From Microcystis viridis FACHB-1342 (GTDB lineage Bacteria; Cyanobacteriota; Cyanobacteriia; Cyanobacteriales; Microcystaceae), in NCBI RefSeq assembly GCF_014698335.1, contig NZ_JACJSV010000010.1, forward strand, positions 1 to 64,000: a stretch of 64,000 nucleotides of DNA, written 5' to 3'. Positions 38,366-47,250 of this stretch are shown here, piece after piece (the stretch's first letter is position 1; every line of letters begins with the position of its first letter). A program made the translations under genes and the position numbers. Below the pieces are notes generated by a model. The model was not told the DNA's origin. It saw nothing but the letters and a program-made list of their open reading frames with translations, and made no database searches.

Positions 38366-38986
38366 GTGATTAAAGTGGACTCCTGTTTTATCTCATACCT
38401 ATTGTCTCATCCCTCCGACTCGGAAGCGACCGGTGACACTGCCGCCATTACCGTCGAGGTGCGTTTGGCCCAAAGCCAAGATCTCAAAAGCTTGGCGGAG
38501 ATTATCGCCGATAGTTTTTTCCCCACGGCCAATTATTGGTCTTTTCTGCGTCCTATCTTTAAATTAGGCATTTACGAGGACTTACGGGGACGATTACGCG
38601 GTGATACCCCTTACTATCACTGTCTGGTAGTCAGTCAAACCAGTGTCACCGCCACGGGTCCTGAGGAAATTATTGTCGCTACGGCGGAAATTGCCTTAAA
38701 ATCCAGTGCTTTTTTAGCTGTTCCCATTCCTTATATCTCTAATTTAGCCGTTAGTCCCGATCACCGGCGTGCCGGTCTGGCCCGGAGATTGCTGCTCAAG
38801 TGTGAACAGATCGCTAGAGAATGGGGTTTTGAGGAACTTTCCCTCCATGTTCTCGATAATAATCTAGCAGCCCAGTCACTCTACTTAAGTAGCGGTTATC
38901 GTCTGCAAAAAACCGACGGTTGGTTGAGCAATTGGTTATTTAATCGACCACAAAAGTTATTTCTGCACAAAAAAATCAGCCATTGA
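38366..38986 (+). CDS. GNAT family N-acetyltransferase
   Basis: The 206-residue product has the GNAT core: the acetyl-CoA pyrophosphate loop in 'LAVSPDHRRAGLARRLL' (RRAGLA, about residues 131-147), preceded by 'VPIPYISN' and followed by 'LSLHVLDNNLAAQSLYLSSG'. Related plastid and cyanobacterial enzymes acetylate protein N-termini or lysines, but the substrate here is not known. The start is uncertain: GTG at 38366 opens the frame, and the acetyltransferase domain only begins near residue 28, so a later start is possible. A tandem array follows immediately after the stop. Confidence 0.88.
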   Translation: MIKVDSCFISYLLSHPSDSEATGDTAAITVEVRLAQSQDLKSLAEIIADSFFPTANYWSFLRPIFKLGIYEDLRGRLRGDTPYYHCLVVSQTSVTATGPEEIIVATAEIALKSSAFLAVPIPYISNLAVSPDHRRAGLARRLLLKCEQIAREWGFEELSLHVLDNNLAAQSLYLSSGYRLQKTDGWLSNWLFNRPQKLFLHKKISH

Positions 38987-38992
38987 GGAGTC

Positions 38993-39166
38993 AGGATTCA
39001 GGAGTCAGGAGACGGTAATCAGGAGTCAGGATTCAGGAGACAGTAATCAGGAGTCAGGAGTCAGGAGATTATTTTTATTTATTCTCCCCATTTCCCCACA
39101 CCCCACACCCCACACCCCACACCCCACACCCCACACCCCACACCCCACACCCTACACCCTACACCC
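38993..39166. repeat. TCAGGAG and CACACCC tandem arrays
   Basis: First a run of TCAGGAG-type heptamers with variants (about 38993-39070), then CCCCACA heptamers (about 39094-39165), telomere-like in look but internal. The thioredoxin-like gene ends nine bases later. Confidence 0.9.
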
Positions 39167-39174
39167 TTCGTTAA

Positions 39175-39756
39175 TTAACCGTAATAGGGTGGCTCATTAC
39201 CCGGTTTCCATTTGATATTACAGCCTAAACTGGGTTTTTGGTCCGTCGGCACCGGTTGACCGCTTAAAACCTTGTCAATAGCGGCCCGGAGATCTTTGCC
39301 TGTCACCGGTACGCCATTACTAGGACGACTATCATCCAATTGACCGCGATACACTAGAATGCGCTGACTATCAAAGAGGAAAAAATCGGGAGTACAGGCT
39401 GCCGTGTAAGCTTTCGCCACTTCTTGGCTTTCGTCATAGCATAAATTGAATTTAAAGTCAAGGGTTATCGCCATTTTTTTCAAATTTTCTGGCGAATCAT
39501 CGGGATATTTCTCCACGTCATTAGAACTAATGGCGAGGATGCCCAGATTGGTGTTAGCATAATCGCAACCTAGACGGGTAAGTTCTTCTTGAATGTGTTT
39601 AACAAAGGGACAATGTTCACAGAGGAAGATGACTAACAGAGCGGTTTTAGCCGCAAAGCTGTCCAGAGAAATAGTTTCACCCGAAACCACATCGGGTAAG
39701 GCAAAACTGGGAGCTTTTGTCCCCAAATCTAACATTGTGGACTCGGTGCGTGCCAT
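39175..39756 (-). CDS. Thioredoxin-like (AhpC/TSA-related) protein
   Basis: The 193-residue protein has a thioredoxin fold of the redoxin type: 'APSFALPDVVSGETISLDSF', then 'LLVIFLCEHCPFVKHIQEEL', where Cys-Glu-His-Cys replaces the classical CGPC, and 'TPDFFLFDSQRILVYRGQLD' with the cis-Pro. A further Cys occurs near the end ('SLGCNIKW'). It is probably a cytoplasmic thiol-disulfide or peroxide-handling protein; the substrate is unknown. Its start is 'MARTESTMLDLG'; the internal ATG eight codons later is an alternative. Confidence 0.88.
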   Translation of the reverse strand: MARTESTMLDLGTKAPSFALPDVVSGETISLDSFAAKTALLVIFLCEHCPFVKHIQEELTRLGCDYANTNLGILAISSNDVEKYPDDSPENLKKMAITLDFKFNLCYDESQEVAKAYTAACTPDFFLFDSQRILVYRGQLDDSRPSNGVPVTGKDLRAAIDKVLSGQPVPTDQKPSLGCNIKWKPGNEPPYYG

Positions 39757-39845
39757 AAAGTTTTTACTCTTTTCTATAGGGAGAACTGAGATTTTTATAA
39801 CATTTCATGCTTCATCACGCAAATTTAACGCCTTAGACACCATCA

Positions 39846-39910
39846 GTGAACAGTAAACAGTAAACAGTGAACTGATAACTGATAACTGATAACTGATAAC
39901 TGATAACTGC
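39846..39910. repeat. CAGTAAA and TGATAAC heptamer arrays
   Basis: Two or three units of GTAAACA followed by five to six of TGATAAC lie between the thioredoxin-like gene and the 3' end of glmU. Confidence 0.9.
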
Positions 39911-39916
39911 CATAAC

Positions 39917-41275
39917 CTACTGAAACTGATCTGACCAATTTTCGATCACACGCTGACTTTCGCGAGCAATAACTAAAGCGTTATCGGGGACATTTTTAGT
40001 GATAGTTGAACCAGCGGCCACGGTGACATTTTTTCCTAATTCTAGAGGAGCTACTAGAACACTATTTGCTCCAGTTTTTGTGCCACTGCCGATCATAGTT
40101 TGGTGTTTTTTCACCCCATCGTAATTAGCAGTAATTGTTCCCGCACCAACGTTCACTTTTTCCCCTAAAGTGGCATCTCCCAAATAGGATAAATGGGCAA
40201 TATTGGTTTTATTGCCGATGTCACTTTTTTTAATTTCAACAAAATTACCGACTCGACAATTAGCACCAATTTTCGCTTCTCCGCGCAAATGAGCATAGGG
40301 ACCGATGCGACAACCAGAATCCACCTGACTATCAGAAATAACCGAAAATAAGACCGTTACATCGCTGCCTATCCGACTATTTTCGATTAAACTCCCCGGA
40401 CCTATACGACAACCGGAAGCGATTATCGTCTCACCGCGCAGATGGGTTTGGGGTTCGATAATCACATCGGGACTGAGGGTGACAGTATCCTCAATGGTGA
40501 CACTATCGGGGTCAATTATGGTGACTCCAGCGGCCATCCAATCATCTTTGACTCTAGTTTGCAGGATATCATAGGCGGCGGCCAATTGTTTGCGATCATT
40601 AATGCCACTAATTTCTAAACAGTCCTCCACATCCACAGCCATGACGGGAGCGAGAAAATTGACCACATCTGTGAGATAATACTCACCTTGATCGTTATTG
40701 GGCGTTAAATTAGGGAGTATAGCAGCTAATTTTGACCAATTAAAGCAGTATATACCTCCATTAATCCGGTGGTTTTGTCGTTGGGCATCGGTACAGTCTC
40801 TTTCTTCGACAATCTGCTTAACGAGATTATTGCCATCACAAAAAACTCGACCGTAACCTTTCGGGTTAGGAAGGTTAGCAGTTAAGAGGGTGGCAGCGTT
40901 ACCATGGTTTTTATGAATCTGGAGAAGATTTTGCAAGGTTTCGGGACGCAACAGGGGAACATCGCCATTTAAGACCAACAAATCCTCCTGAAAGTCCTCT
41001 AAATGGGGGATTAACTGCTGAATAGCATGGCCAGTGCCTAACTGTTCCTTTTGTTCAACAAATTCGATATCCGCAAGATGCTGTAGAGTATTTCGCACCT
41101 GTTGCCCTTGATAACCGATAATTACCAGTTTTCGCCGGGGATGTAAGGATTCGCTGACATTAAGCACCCGTTCCACTAGCGAGCGACTGCCGAGGGGATG
41201 TAAAACTTTTGGAAGGCTGGACTTCATTCGGGTTCCCTTACCCGCTGCTAAAATTGCTACCGCTACCATGGTCAT
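39917..41275 (-). CDS. glmU: Bifunctional UDP-GlcNAc pyrophosphorylase/GlcN-1-P acetyltransferase
   Basis: The protein (452 residues from this start) makes UDP-GlcNAc for peptidoglycan and lipopolysaccharide. The uridylyltransferase half begins '[20 protein letters not shown]' and carries 'LNGDVPLL'. The acetyltransferase half is a left-handed beta helix of hexapeptide repeats ('[19 protein letters not shown]'), with '[19 protein letters not shown]' near the active site. Two ATG codons (41273-41275 and 41267-41269) give 'MTMVAVAI' or 'MVAVAI'; the frame is open upstream to 41311, but that part is not conserved. Order and length are normal. Confidence 0.97.
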   Translation of the reverse strand: MTMVAVAILAAGKGTRMKSSLPKVLHPLGSRSLVERVLNVSESLHPRRKLVIIGYQGQQVRNTLQHLADIEFVEQKEQLGTGHAIQQLIPHLEDFQEDLLVLNGDVPLLRPETLQNLLQIHKNHGNAATLLTANLPNPKGYGRVFCDGNNLVKQIVEERDCTDAQRQNHRINGGIYCFNWSKLAAILPNLTPNNDQGEYYLTDVVNFLAPVMAVDVEDCLEISGINDRKQLAAAYDILQTRVKDDWMAAGVTIIDPDSVTIEDTVTLSPDVIIEPQTHLRGETIIASGCRIGPGSLIENSRIGSDVTVLFSVISDSQVDSGCRIGPYAHLRGEAKIGANCRVGNFVEIKKSDIGNKTNIAHLSYLGDATLGEKVNVGAGTITANYDGVKKHQTMIGSGTKTGANSVLVAPLELGKNVTVAAGSTITKNVPDNALVIARESQRVIENWSDQFQ

Positions 41276-41460
41276 GCTTGCCAATATCGTTCGCGACTGA
41301 GTATATCGCACTCCGATCCCCTTGGTTGCAAGAATTTTTCCCCTCTTTGATCCTGTGCCAGTTGAGAAACTACCATAAAAAGGTTTTCTTTAAGACATTG
41401 TTAAGGTACAATACACAAATTGAAACAATTGAACATAATTAGCACTCTATAGATACCGCT

Positions 41461-41628
41461 ATGACAACTGTACTAACTAAGGAAGCCTCCGCCATGAAAC
41501 AGATTCGCACCACCTACCAAGCTGACCAACAGGTTAAATACCTGCATTTAGAAGCGGAAATCGAGGTACTGCTACAACAACTGCAAAACCTCAAGCGCAA
41601 AAACCAAGAGAATCAACACCTAAATTAA
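41461..41628 (+). CDS. Conserved small cyanobacterial protein (55 aa)
   Basis: A 55-residue frame from ATG 41461 to TAA 41626-41628, 'MTTVLTKEASAMKQIRTTYQ' followed by 'QQVKYLHLEAEIEVLLQQLQ'. I recognise this as a small protein conserved in cyanobacteria. It is helical and Gln-rich, with heptad spacing suggesting a short coiled coil. Function unknown. The ATG 12 codons in ('MKQIRTTYQ') is an alternative start. It lies between divergent glmU and the co-directional ycf23 gene. Confidence 0.8.
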   Translation: MTTVLTKEASAMKQIRTTYQADQQVKYLHLEAEIEVLLQQLQNLKRKNQENQHLN

Positions 41629-41655
41629 AGAAAATTTCCCTAAGAATTCTCAGAT

Positions 41656-41696
41656 CCCACCCTCTGATCGGCGAGAAGGTGGGAAAATGTTTTTTG
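41656..41696 (+). terminator. Terminator or attenuator before ycf23
   Basis: CCCACC and GGTGGG form a stem over an imperfect inner CTCT/GAGAA pairing, followed by AAAATG and a run of T. It lies between the small gene and the ycf23 ATG (25 bases before), so it may end the first transcript or regulate the second. Confidence 0.6.
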
Positions 41697-41720
41697 AGAA
41701 TTCCAGATAGGTGTAGATTA

Positions 41721-42464
41721 ATGATCAATTTTGCCTTACAGCAAGCCTTCGCCCGTCGTCATGCCCTGAAAGTGATTAGTGGGTTAAATAATTTCGATCG
41801 CTCGCAGGTTCTCTCAGTAGTTAAAGCCGCTACAGCAGGAGGAGCAACTTTTGTCGATATTGCCGCTAATGCTGACCTAATTCGGGCGGTAAAAGCATTG
41901 ACAAATTTACCCGTGTGTGTATCGGCCGTCGAGCCAGAATTGTTGATGATGGCAGTGGATGCAGGAGCAGATTTAATTGAGATCGGTAATTTCGATAGTT
42001 TTTATGCCCAAGGACGCATTTTTGAGGCGGCGGAAGTTTTAGCCCTAACCCGTCAAACTCGCGACTTACTGCCCGAAATTACCCTGTCTGTGACAGTTCC
42101 CCATCTGCTGCCCCTCGATGAACAGGTGAGACTAGCAGAAGCTCTAGTTAGTCAGGGTGCCGATATCATTCAAACCGAAGGCGGCACTAGCAGTCAACCC
42201 CGTCACGCCGGTATTTTGGGACTGATTGAAAAAGCTGCCCCGACTTTAGCGGCAGCCCACGCTATTTCCCATGCGGTTAAGGTTCCCGTCCTCTGCGCTT
42301 CCGGTTTATCCATTGTTACTGCGCCCATGGCGATCGCTGCTGGAGCGGCCGGTATCGGTGTTGGTTCGGCGATCAATCAATTGGATAATGAAGTGGCCAT
42401 GGTGGCAGCCGTGCGCGGTTTAGTTGAATCTCTGCAAGCACAACCGGTCCATATTGGCAACTAG
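41721..42464 (+). CDS. ycf23: Ycf23/DUF561 family protein
   Basis: The 247-residue protein belongs to the Ycf23 (DUF561) family, found in cyanobacteria and in red-algal plastids. It looks like a TIM barrel: 'ALKVISGLNNFDRSQVLSVV', 'GATFVDIAANADLI', 'VCVSAVEPELL', 'GADLIEIGNFDSFY', 'IIQTEGGTSSQP' and the phosphate-binding end 'AAGAAGIGVGSAINQ'. No reaction is established. The frame is open for 14 codons before the ATG at 41721, but the family starts there. A strong terminator follows. Confidence 0.9.
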   Translation: MINFALQQAFARRHALKVISGLNNFDRSQVLSVVKAATAGGATFVDIAANADLIRAVKALTNLPVCVSAVEPELLMMAVDAGADLIEIGNFDSFYAQGRIFEAAEVLALTRQTRDLLPEITLSVTVPHLLPLDEQVRLAEALVSQGADIIQTEGGTSSQPRHAGILGLIEKAAPTLAAAHAISHAVKVPVLCASGLSIVTAPMAIAAGAAGIGVGSAINQLDNEVAMVAAVRGLVESLQAQPVHIGN

Positions 42465-42488
42465 AACAATTTTTGTCTAGATACGACG

Positions 42489-42517
42489 GAGAAGGGGCTG
42501 TTTTCCCTTCTCTTTTT
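42489..42517 (+). terminator. Rho-independent terminator of ycf23
   Basis: GAGAAGGG / CCCTTCTC, an 8-bp perfect stem with an 8-base loop followed by TTTTT, 25 bases after the ycf23 stop. Confidence 0.93.
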
Positions 42518-42543
42518 CCCTCTGTCACCAGTTATCAGTATTC

Positions 42544-42720
42544 GGGATTCAGGAGTCAGGAGTCAGGAGGCAGGAGTCAGAAGTTAGAAGTCAGAAGTTA
42601 GAAGTCAGGAGTCAGGATTCAGTAGATTATTTTATTTATTCTCCCCACACCCCACTCCCCACTCCCCACTCCCCACTTCCCACTCCCCACTTCCCCACTT
42701 CCCCACACCCCCAACCCCAT
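42544..42720. repeat. TCAGGAG and CCCCACT tandem arrays
   Basis: TCAGGAG/TCAGAAG heptamers (about 42544-42622) followed by CCCACTC and CCCACTT units (about 42640-42710). They fill the gap between the ycf23 terminator and the E2 gene. Confidence 0.9.
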
Positions 42721-42775
42721 CAACTGTGGTAAAATGCGCTATGGCTCAAAACATTAGAGATAGAAGCACTCCACC

Positions 42776-44035
42776 ATGATTCGAGATATCTTCATGCCCG
42801 CGCTCAGTTCCACCATGACCGAAGGAAAAATAGTTTCTTGGGTGAAGTCCCCCGGGGAAAAAGTCAGCAAAGGGGAAACGGTGTTAGTGGTCGAATCCGA
42901 CAAAGCCGACATGGACGTGGAATCGTTTTATGATGGCTATCTCGCTGTAATTTTAGTCGAAGCTGGCCAAGAAGCGCCCGTGGGGGAAGCGATCGCCTAT
43001 ATTGCTGAAACTGAAGAGGAAATTGAACTGGCCAAAGCTCAGGGAAAAACCGCCGCAGTCGCCCCTAGCAAGCCCCTAGAGACCCCAGAAATCGCTCCGC
43101 CTCCCGTTTCGATCCCCGTCGCCGCCGTTAAAGATAATGGCCGTTTAGTCGCCTCTCCCAGAGCCAAAAAACTGGCTAAAGAATTAAAGGTAGATCTGAA
43201 AACCCTAGTGGGTAGCGGCCCCCACGGACGAATTACCGCCGAAGACGTAGAAAAAGCGACAGGAAAAGTCAGCACCGCCCCCGCTCCCGTCATTACTCCC
43301 CCGCAACCCGTCAGCGTCCCTGTAGCGGCTCCTAAAGCCCCGATTCCAACCAGCTCCCCAGTCGGTCGGACTGTTCCCCTCACCACTCTGCAAAAAGCTG
43401 TCGCTCAGAATATGTCGGTTAGCCTACAGGTTCCCACCTTCCAAGTGGGCTACACTATCACCACCGACCCACTGGATCAACTCTATCAACAGCTAAAATC
43501 CAAGGGTGTCACCATGACGGCCCTGTTAGCAAAAGCGGTAGCCAACACCCTCGCTAAACATCCGATCGTTAATGCCAGCTATAGCGACGCAGGAATCCAA
43601 TACCACGGGGCGATTAACGTGGCTGTAGCCGTAGCTATGCCCGATGGGGGCTTAATTACGCCGGTTTTGCGCTCTGCTAACCAGATGGATATCTATTCCC
43701 TCTCCCGCAGTTGGAAAGATTTAGTCGAACGCGCCCGCAGTAAACAACTGCAACCAGAAGAATATAATAGTGGTACTTTTACCATTTCTAATCTGGGAAT
43801 GTTCGGAGTCGATCGCTTTACCGCTATCTTACCCCCCAACCAAGGCGCAATCCTGGCCGTGGGTGCTTCCCATCCCCAAATCGTCGTCAATAAAGATGGT
43901 TTATTCGGAGTGCAAAAACAGATGACGGTTAATCTCACCAGTGACCACCGAGTCATCTACGGGGCCGATGCGGCCTCCTTCCTGCAAGACTTAGCTAAAC
44001 TGATCGAAACTGAGGTGCAGTCCTTAACTATGTAA
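42776..44035 (+). CDS. pdhC: Dihydrolipoamide acetyltransferase (pyruvate dehydrogenase E2)
   Basis: The 419-residue E2 transfers the acetyl group from lipoate to CoA and forms the core of the complex. The lipoyl domain (about 1-76) has the modified Lys in 'VVESDKADMDVE'. A Pro/Ala-rich linker leads to the E3-binding domain ('ASPRAKKLAKELKVDL', 'GSGPHGRITAEDVEKA', about 125-160), another linker, and the catalytic domain with 'NVAVAVAMPDGGLITPVL' and the active-site 'TSDHRVIYGADAA'. One lipoyl domain is normal for cyanobacteria. The gene stands apart from E1 and E3 genes, as is usual there. Confidence 0.95.
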   Translation: MIRDIFMPALSSTMTEGKIVSWVKSPGEKVSKGETVLVVESDKADMDVESFYDGYLAVILVEAGQEAPVGEAIAYIAETEEEIELAKAQGKTAAVAPSKPLETPEIAPPPVSIPVAAVKDNGRLVASPRAKKLAKELKVDLKTLVGSGPHGRITAEDVEKATGKVSTAPAPVITPPQPVSVPVAAPKAPIPTSSPVGRTVPLTTLQKAVAQNMSVSLQVPTFQVGYTITTDPLDQLYQQLKSKGVTMTALLAKAVANTLAKHPIVNASYSDAGIQYHGAINVAVAVAMPDGGLITPVLRSANQMDIYSLSRSWKDLVERARSKQLQPEEYNSGTFTISNLGMFGVDRFTAILPPNQGAILAVGASHPQIVVNKDGLFGVQKQMTVNLTSDHRVIYGADAASFLQDLAKLIETEVQSLTM

Positions 44036-44050
44036 TCAAAATCTAGACAG

Positions 44051-44087
44051 CAGGAGCCAAGGGAGTTTCTCTCTAGCTCCTGTTTTG
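44051..44087 (+). terminator. Rho-independent terminator of the E2 gene
   Basis: CAGGAGC and GCTCCTG form a stem with an inner imperfect part (GGGAG / CTCTC), followed by TTTTGTTG. Confidence 0.85.
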
Positions 44088-44299
44088 TTGTTACTAAAAA
44101 AATGTAAAGAATTAGCTAAAATGGGTTTAACCCTATCTATCACCCGAAACTATCGCCCAAACAAGGCCAAAAAAAGTGTTAATCTCAGGGAACTTTAAGA
44201 TCTAAGCTAATATCGGTAAATTAACACTCAATTTCGCCCTATATATTAAGCCTACAATAATTCGTATTCCCACGTCCTAACGCCTACCCATAGGAAAAA

Positions 44300-45247
44300 A
44301 TGATCACAGAGAATAGTCGCTTACGTTCAGAATTTTTAAATACACAGGTTATCACTCGCAATACAGGCAAAAAACTCGGCGTTGTTAAAGATATCCTTGT
44401 AGATATCGATCAACGAGAAGTATTTGCCCTGGGACTCCGCGACAATATCCTCTCCTTGTCGGGAATGCCTCAATATATGTATTTATCGAGCATCAGTCAG
44501 ACAGGAGACGTGGTTCTCGTGGAAGATGATAACGTCTTGGAATCCGTCGATATCGATGCTTATACTCCCTTAATCGGTAGTGAAGTGATCACAGAAACCG
44601 GCGAACCTTTAGGCAAAGTCCGCGATTATCAATTTGATCCCCTCAGTGGTCAATTACATTCCATTATCATTGCTTCCCTGGGATTGCCTCTGATCCCCGA
44701 ACAATTGATCAGTACCTACGAAATTTCTATCGAAGAAGTGGTTAGCAGCGGTCCGAATCGCTTAATCGTCTTTGAAGGGGCCGAGGAACGTCTTACCCAA
44801 GTTAGTGTGGGGGTTTTGGAACGTTTGGGTATTGGTCGTCCCCCCTGGGAAAGAGAAGAGGAAGAAGCTTACTATACCCCCGCTGCTCGTCCAGAAAATC
44901 AGTTAGGTACGGGTATTCCCCTCCGCACCCCCGTGGAGGCCGCTAAACCCGTTGAAGAACGCTGGAGTGAGGATGAATGGGAAAAAGAACCCCTGCGTGC
45001 CACTCCTCCACCGCAAAAACGGGCCGAGGCTCGTTATTATGAGGAAGAATACGAGGAAGAGGAAGATAACTGGGGAGAAGCTCGCTCAGAACGCGCAGAA
45101 AGCTTTTCTCGTCCTCAGTACGACGATTACGAAGATAAGGCCGAGGATGATATGTGGGATGATGACGTGGAACCAGATTACAATCCCCCCCGCATCAATA
45201 TCACCGAGAAGAAAAAAGAGAGAATCCCCGAATACGAAGACGGTTAA
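44300..45247 (+). CDS. PRC-barrel domain protein with acidic C-terminal tail
   Basis: The 315-residue product contains two PRC-barrel units: 'FLNTQVITRNTGKKLGVVKD' (about 11-80) and 'LIGSEVITETGEPLGKVRDY' (about 91-165). PRC barrels bind RNA, bacterial reaction centres or other proteins. From about residue 190 the chain becomes Pro/Glu/Arg/Tyr-rich and mostly acidic ('YYEEEYEEEEDN'), and is probably disordered. AGGA lies nine bases before the ATG. The gene is single. Related proteins are widespread in cyanobacteria; a photosynthetic link is plausible but not shown. Confidence 0.88.
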   Translation: MITENSRLRSEFLNTQVITRNTGKKLGVVKDILVDIDQREVFALGLRDNILSLSGMPQYMYLSSISQTGDVVLVEDDNVLESVDIDAYTPLIGSEVITETGEPLGKVRDYQFDPLSGQLHSIIIASLGLPLIPEQLISTYEISIEEVVSSGPNRLIVFEGAEERLTQVSVGVLERLGIGRPPWEREEEEAYYTPAARPENQLGTGIPLRTPVEAAKPVEERWSEDEWEKEPLRATPPPQKRAEARYYEEEYEEEEDNWGEARSERAESFSRPQYDDYEDKAEDDMWDDDVEPDYNPPRINITEKKKERIPEYEDG

Positions 45248-45394
45248 TCTTTGACAGTCCCCCTATCCATTAGTTACATATTTCTTAACATAAAATTTGA
45301 CAAAAAAAGAAAAGTGTGCTATGTGGACTAAGGGGGTTCTCTGGGGGGACTAAATATTTTTGGTATCACTTCGAGTGCAGTGATTTGTCAGACT

Positions 45395-45622
45395 TTACAG
45401 ATGTTCAATGAACTCTTCAACTGTGACTTGGGCTTGTTTCAGAATTCCACTTAATGTACCAACCTTCAATTCCTGATGTACAGGGACAACACAACCAATT
45501 TTGCCCTCTTCGGTTTCTTTCTTCATCACAACATGGCTACCTGTTTGACGAACTTGCTCGAAGCCTAAGCGTTCAAGACATCTAATTGCCTCCCCACTAG
45601 AGATTCGTGGCAGCTTAGGCAT
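45395..45622 (-). CDS. hicA: HicA family mRNA interferase toxin
   Basis: The 75-residue protein has the double-stranded-RNA-binding-like fold of HicA: 'MPKLPRISSGEAIRCLERLG' and 'QTGSHVVMKKE', where the His of GSH is the catalytic residue, then 'PVHQELKVGTLSGILKQAQ'. HicA cleaves mRNA when its antitoxin is lost. The ATG at 45620-45622 overlaps the last codons of hicB; an in-frame ATG four codons upstream is also open. Confidence 0.93.
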   Translation of the reverse strand: MPKLPRISSGEAIRCLERLGFEQVRQTGSHVVMKKETEEGKIGCVVPVHQELKVGTLSGILKQAQVTVEEFIEHL

Positions 45623-45824
45623 AACTAACTTCAATACTGGTCACAAATCTAGGGGATGTTTCTGGTAAGGTAAATTCCTCTAGGTAAAGCCGTGTGGCTT
45701 CTTTCAATCCAGCAATCGCCTGCTCAATTGTTTCTCCTTGATCTACTGTACCAACTTCTGGACATTCAGCAATGTACATATTATCTTCTTTGTACAAAAT
45801 AACAGTAAAGATGCGATTTTTCAT
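45615..45824 (-). CDS. hicB: HicB family antitoxin
   Basis: The 69-residue protein is the short form of HicB: 'FTVILYKEDNMYIAECPEVG', 'TVDQGETIEQAIAGLKEATR' and 'LYLEEF'. It folds like an inactive RNase H and binds HicA. There is no DNA-binding C-terminal domain in this short version. The gene precedes hicA and overlaps it, so the antitoxin is made first. Together they form a small chromosomal toxin-antitoxin module next to duplicated accessory DNA. Confidence 0.93.
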   Translation of the reverse strand: MKNRIFTVILYKEDNMYIAECPEVGTVDQGETIEQAIAGLKEATRLYLEEFTLPETSPRFVTSIEVSYA

Positions 45825-46040
45825 GGTGTCTTATCATCTCCGGCTTACTCTGAAAATCATAACATAACTGTTTCCTAATCGTTTGGTTAGAAAATAGTTA
45901 TGTTTCCTGATCATTGACCCAACTCAAGCTTTTTGAAAAACTCTATAAGATATTAAGTTATTAGTAATTAATCCAATATTGTCCCACCTTCCTAGAATTG
46001 AGTGAGAAGATTGTGCAAAAACAAGCGTAGAGTTGATTAA

Positions 46041-46316
46041 TCATTGAAATAAATTTGCCCCAATCAAACCGACTCGATGAACTGCTCGATGTCCGATTCT
46101 TACGAACCAAATTTGAGCATCGGTCAATCGGGCTAAAAGTTGACCGGAAGCTGTGAGGCTGTCTTTTGCTACTTCAAAAGCCCCTGTTTCAATATCTATG
46201 GCTACAATCTTCCCATGATTGCCTTCCTCGACTTGGGGGCGCACCTGAGATTGATAAATCTCATTACCACGTCGGGCGAATTCTTCTTTGCTGTAGCGGA
46301 GTTGATTAACTGTCAT
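46041..46316 (-). CDS. Conserved hypothetical protein, module copy 1 (91 aa)
   Basis: The product begins 'MTVNQLRYSKEEFARRGNEI' and continues 'VRPQVEEGNHGKIVAIDIET', identical over the first 45 residues to the protein at 48056-48322. After 'GAFEVAKDSL' the two diverge; the tail here, 'HRVGLIGANLFQ', looks altered relative to its paralogue's 'HRFGVGRLL'. The family occurs in several cyanobacteria, sometimes beside aspartic-protease-like genes, but none is here. I do not know its function. It is soluble and charged, and perhaps antitoxin-like in size. Confidence 0.75.
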   Translation of the reverse strand: MTVNQLRYSKEEFARRGNEIYQSQVRPQVEEGNHGKIVAIDIETGAFEVAKDSLTASGQLLARLTDAQIWFVRIGHRAVHRVGLIGANLFQ

Positions 46317-46474
46317 TGTCCTGACCCCGTTGCAACTTTTGCCCCTCTATTTTAACCTAAACATTGGCAATCTTCGCTAACATTTCTCAACTAAGCCCAC
46401 AAGAGCGGCATCGCATTTAAGACTCACAGTTTCAATCAATGTGCATGGTGCGTTCCCCAAAATCGATCGCTGGA
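46183..46474. repeat. Left arm of duplicated module (copy 1)
   Basis: About 290 bases covering the 5' part of the small gene and its upstream region, closely matching 48189-48480 (for example 'CATTGTCCTGACCCCGTTGC' and CCCCAAAATCGATCGCTGG). Similarity stops near 46474, where the sequences become unrelated. Confidence 0.9.
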
Positions 46475-46567
46475 GCGCCAGAAGTTGTCTTAGGGAACTC
46501 ACCCTACCAGATTGCGATCGCACTGGTCGCATTTTTAAATTCACTCCTTAAAATATCCTTCGGTCAT

Positions 46568-47026
46568 TTATTGAGGATAATACATGGGGCAGGGGCCTGG
46601 GCAATTAAATTTTATGTCGTGACTAGGAAAAGCGTAACCGACTAACTCATATCCATTAGCTGATTGTATCCATCGAATAGTAATCAGAGCCTTAGTGTCA
46701 ACATTTTCTACATAAATCATATCTCCAAAAGGAGAGCCACCACCTGTTGTTCTAATGTTAATTTCCCGTATATTTAGGTTATTCTCTTTAGCAAGATCAA
46801 TTTCTCCATTCTGAATTTTTTGGTGTACTGCATTAACAACATTTTGCACCATCTCTGGAATCGGTGCCAAATTTTTTGATTTATTTTTATCAGATGGGAT
46901 CTGAGCAGGAGTAGAAGAACTACCAGGCAAGTTAGAGTCGTTTGTGTTGTTCGATTTCTCGGAACAGCCTACTAACAACAATAAACTAATCGCCATTAAC
47001 TGTGAAACCTTGATGAACATAATCAT
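46568..47026 (-). CDS. Lipoprotein, module copy 1 (152 aa)
   Basis: The 152-residue product has a lipoprotein signal ('VSQLMAISLLLLVGC', lipid Cys about residue 21), an Asn/Ser/Pro-rich linker, then a domain including 'VVNAVHQKIQNGEIDLAKEN' and 'IREINIRTTGGGSPFGDMIY'. It ends with a small Cys/Pro motif 'CPGPCPMYYPQ'. I do not recognise it. Its upstream region is duplicated (47052-47219 against 49440-49608), so it shares a promoter region with the second module's lipoprotein, though the proteins themselves are not alike. Confidence 0.75.
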   Translation of the reverse strand: MIMFIKVSQLMAISLLLLVGCSEKSNNTNDSNLPGSSSTPAQIPSDKNKSKNLAPIPEMVQNVVNAVHQKIQNGEIDLAKENNLNIREINIRTTGGGSPFGDMIYVENVDTKALITIRWIQSANGYELVGYAFPSHDIKFNCPGPCPMYYPQ

Positions 47027-47051
47027 CGTTGGATTACCTCCAAAATTCTGC

Positions 47052-47219
47052 CTAACTACACATTATAGGTCAACTTTTTGGATAACACTCTCCAGAGCAA
47101 AGATATGGGTCAACTTTCTGTATGTCACCCGGTCTTACAACATATATACTCATTTGTCAATAGGTAGTAATATTTAATCTGCTTATACTTCGAGTTTTGG
47201 TCTGAAAATGGGCGATCAA
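47052..47219. repeat. Right arm of duplicated module (copy 1)
   Basis: About 168 bases upstream of the lipoprotein gene, matching 49440-49608, including 'TAACACTCTCCAGAGCAAAG' and GAGTTTTGGTCTGAAAATGG. Both arms end at the same point, GGCGATCAAT. Confidence 0.9.
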
Positions 47220-47250
47220 TCCCACATTCCGCACCCTCAACTGTCACATA

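Noticed and set aside
38993-39166. CRISPR array
   Set aside because: The repeats are contiguous heptamers without spacers, and no cas gene is present in the window.
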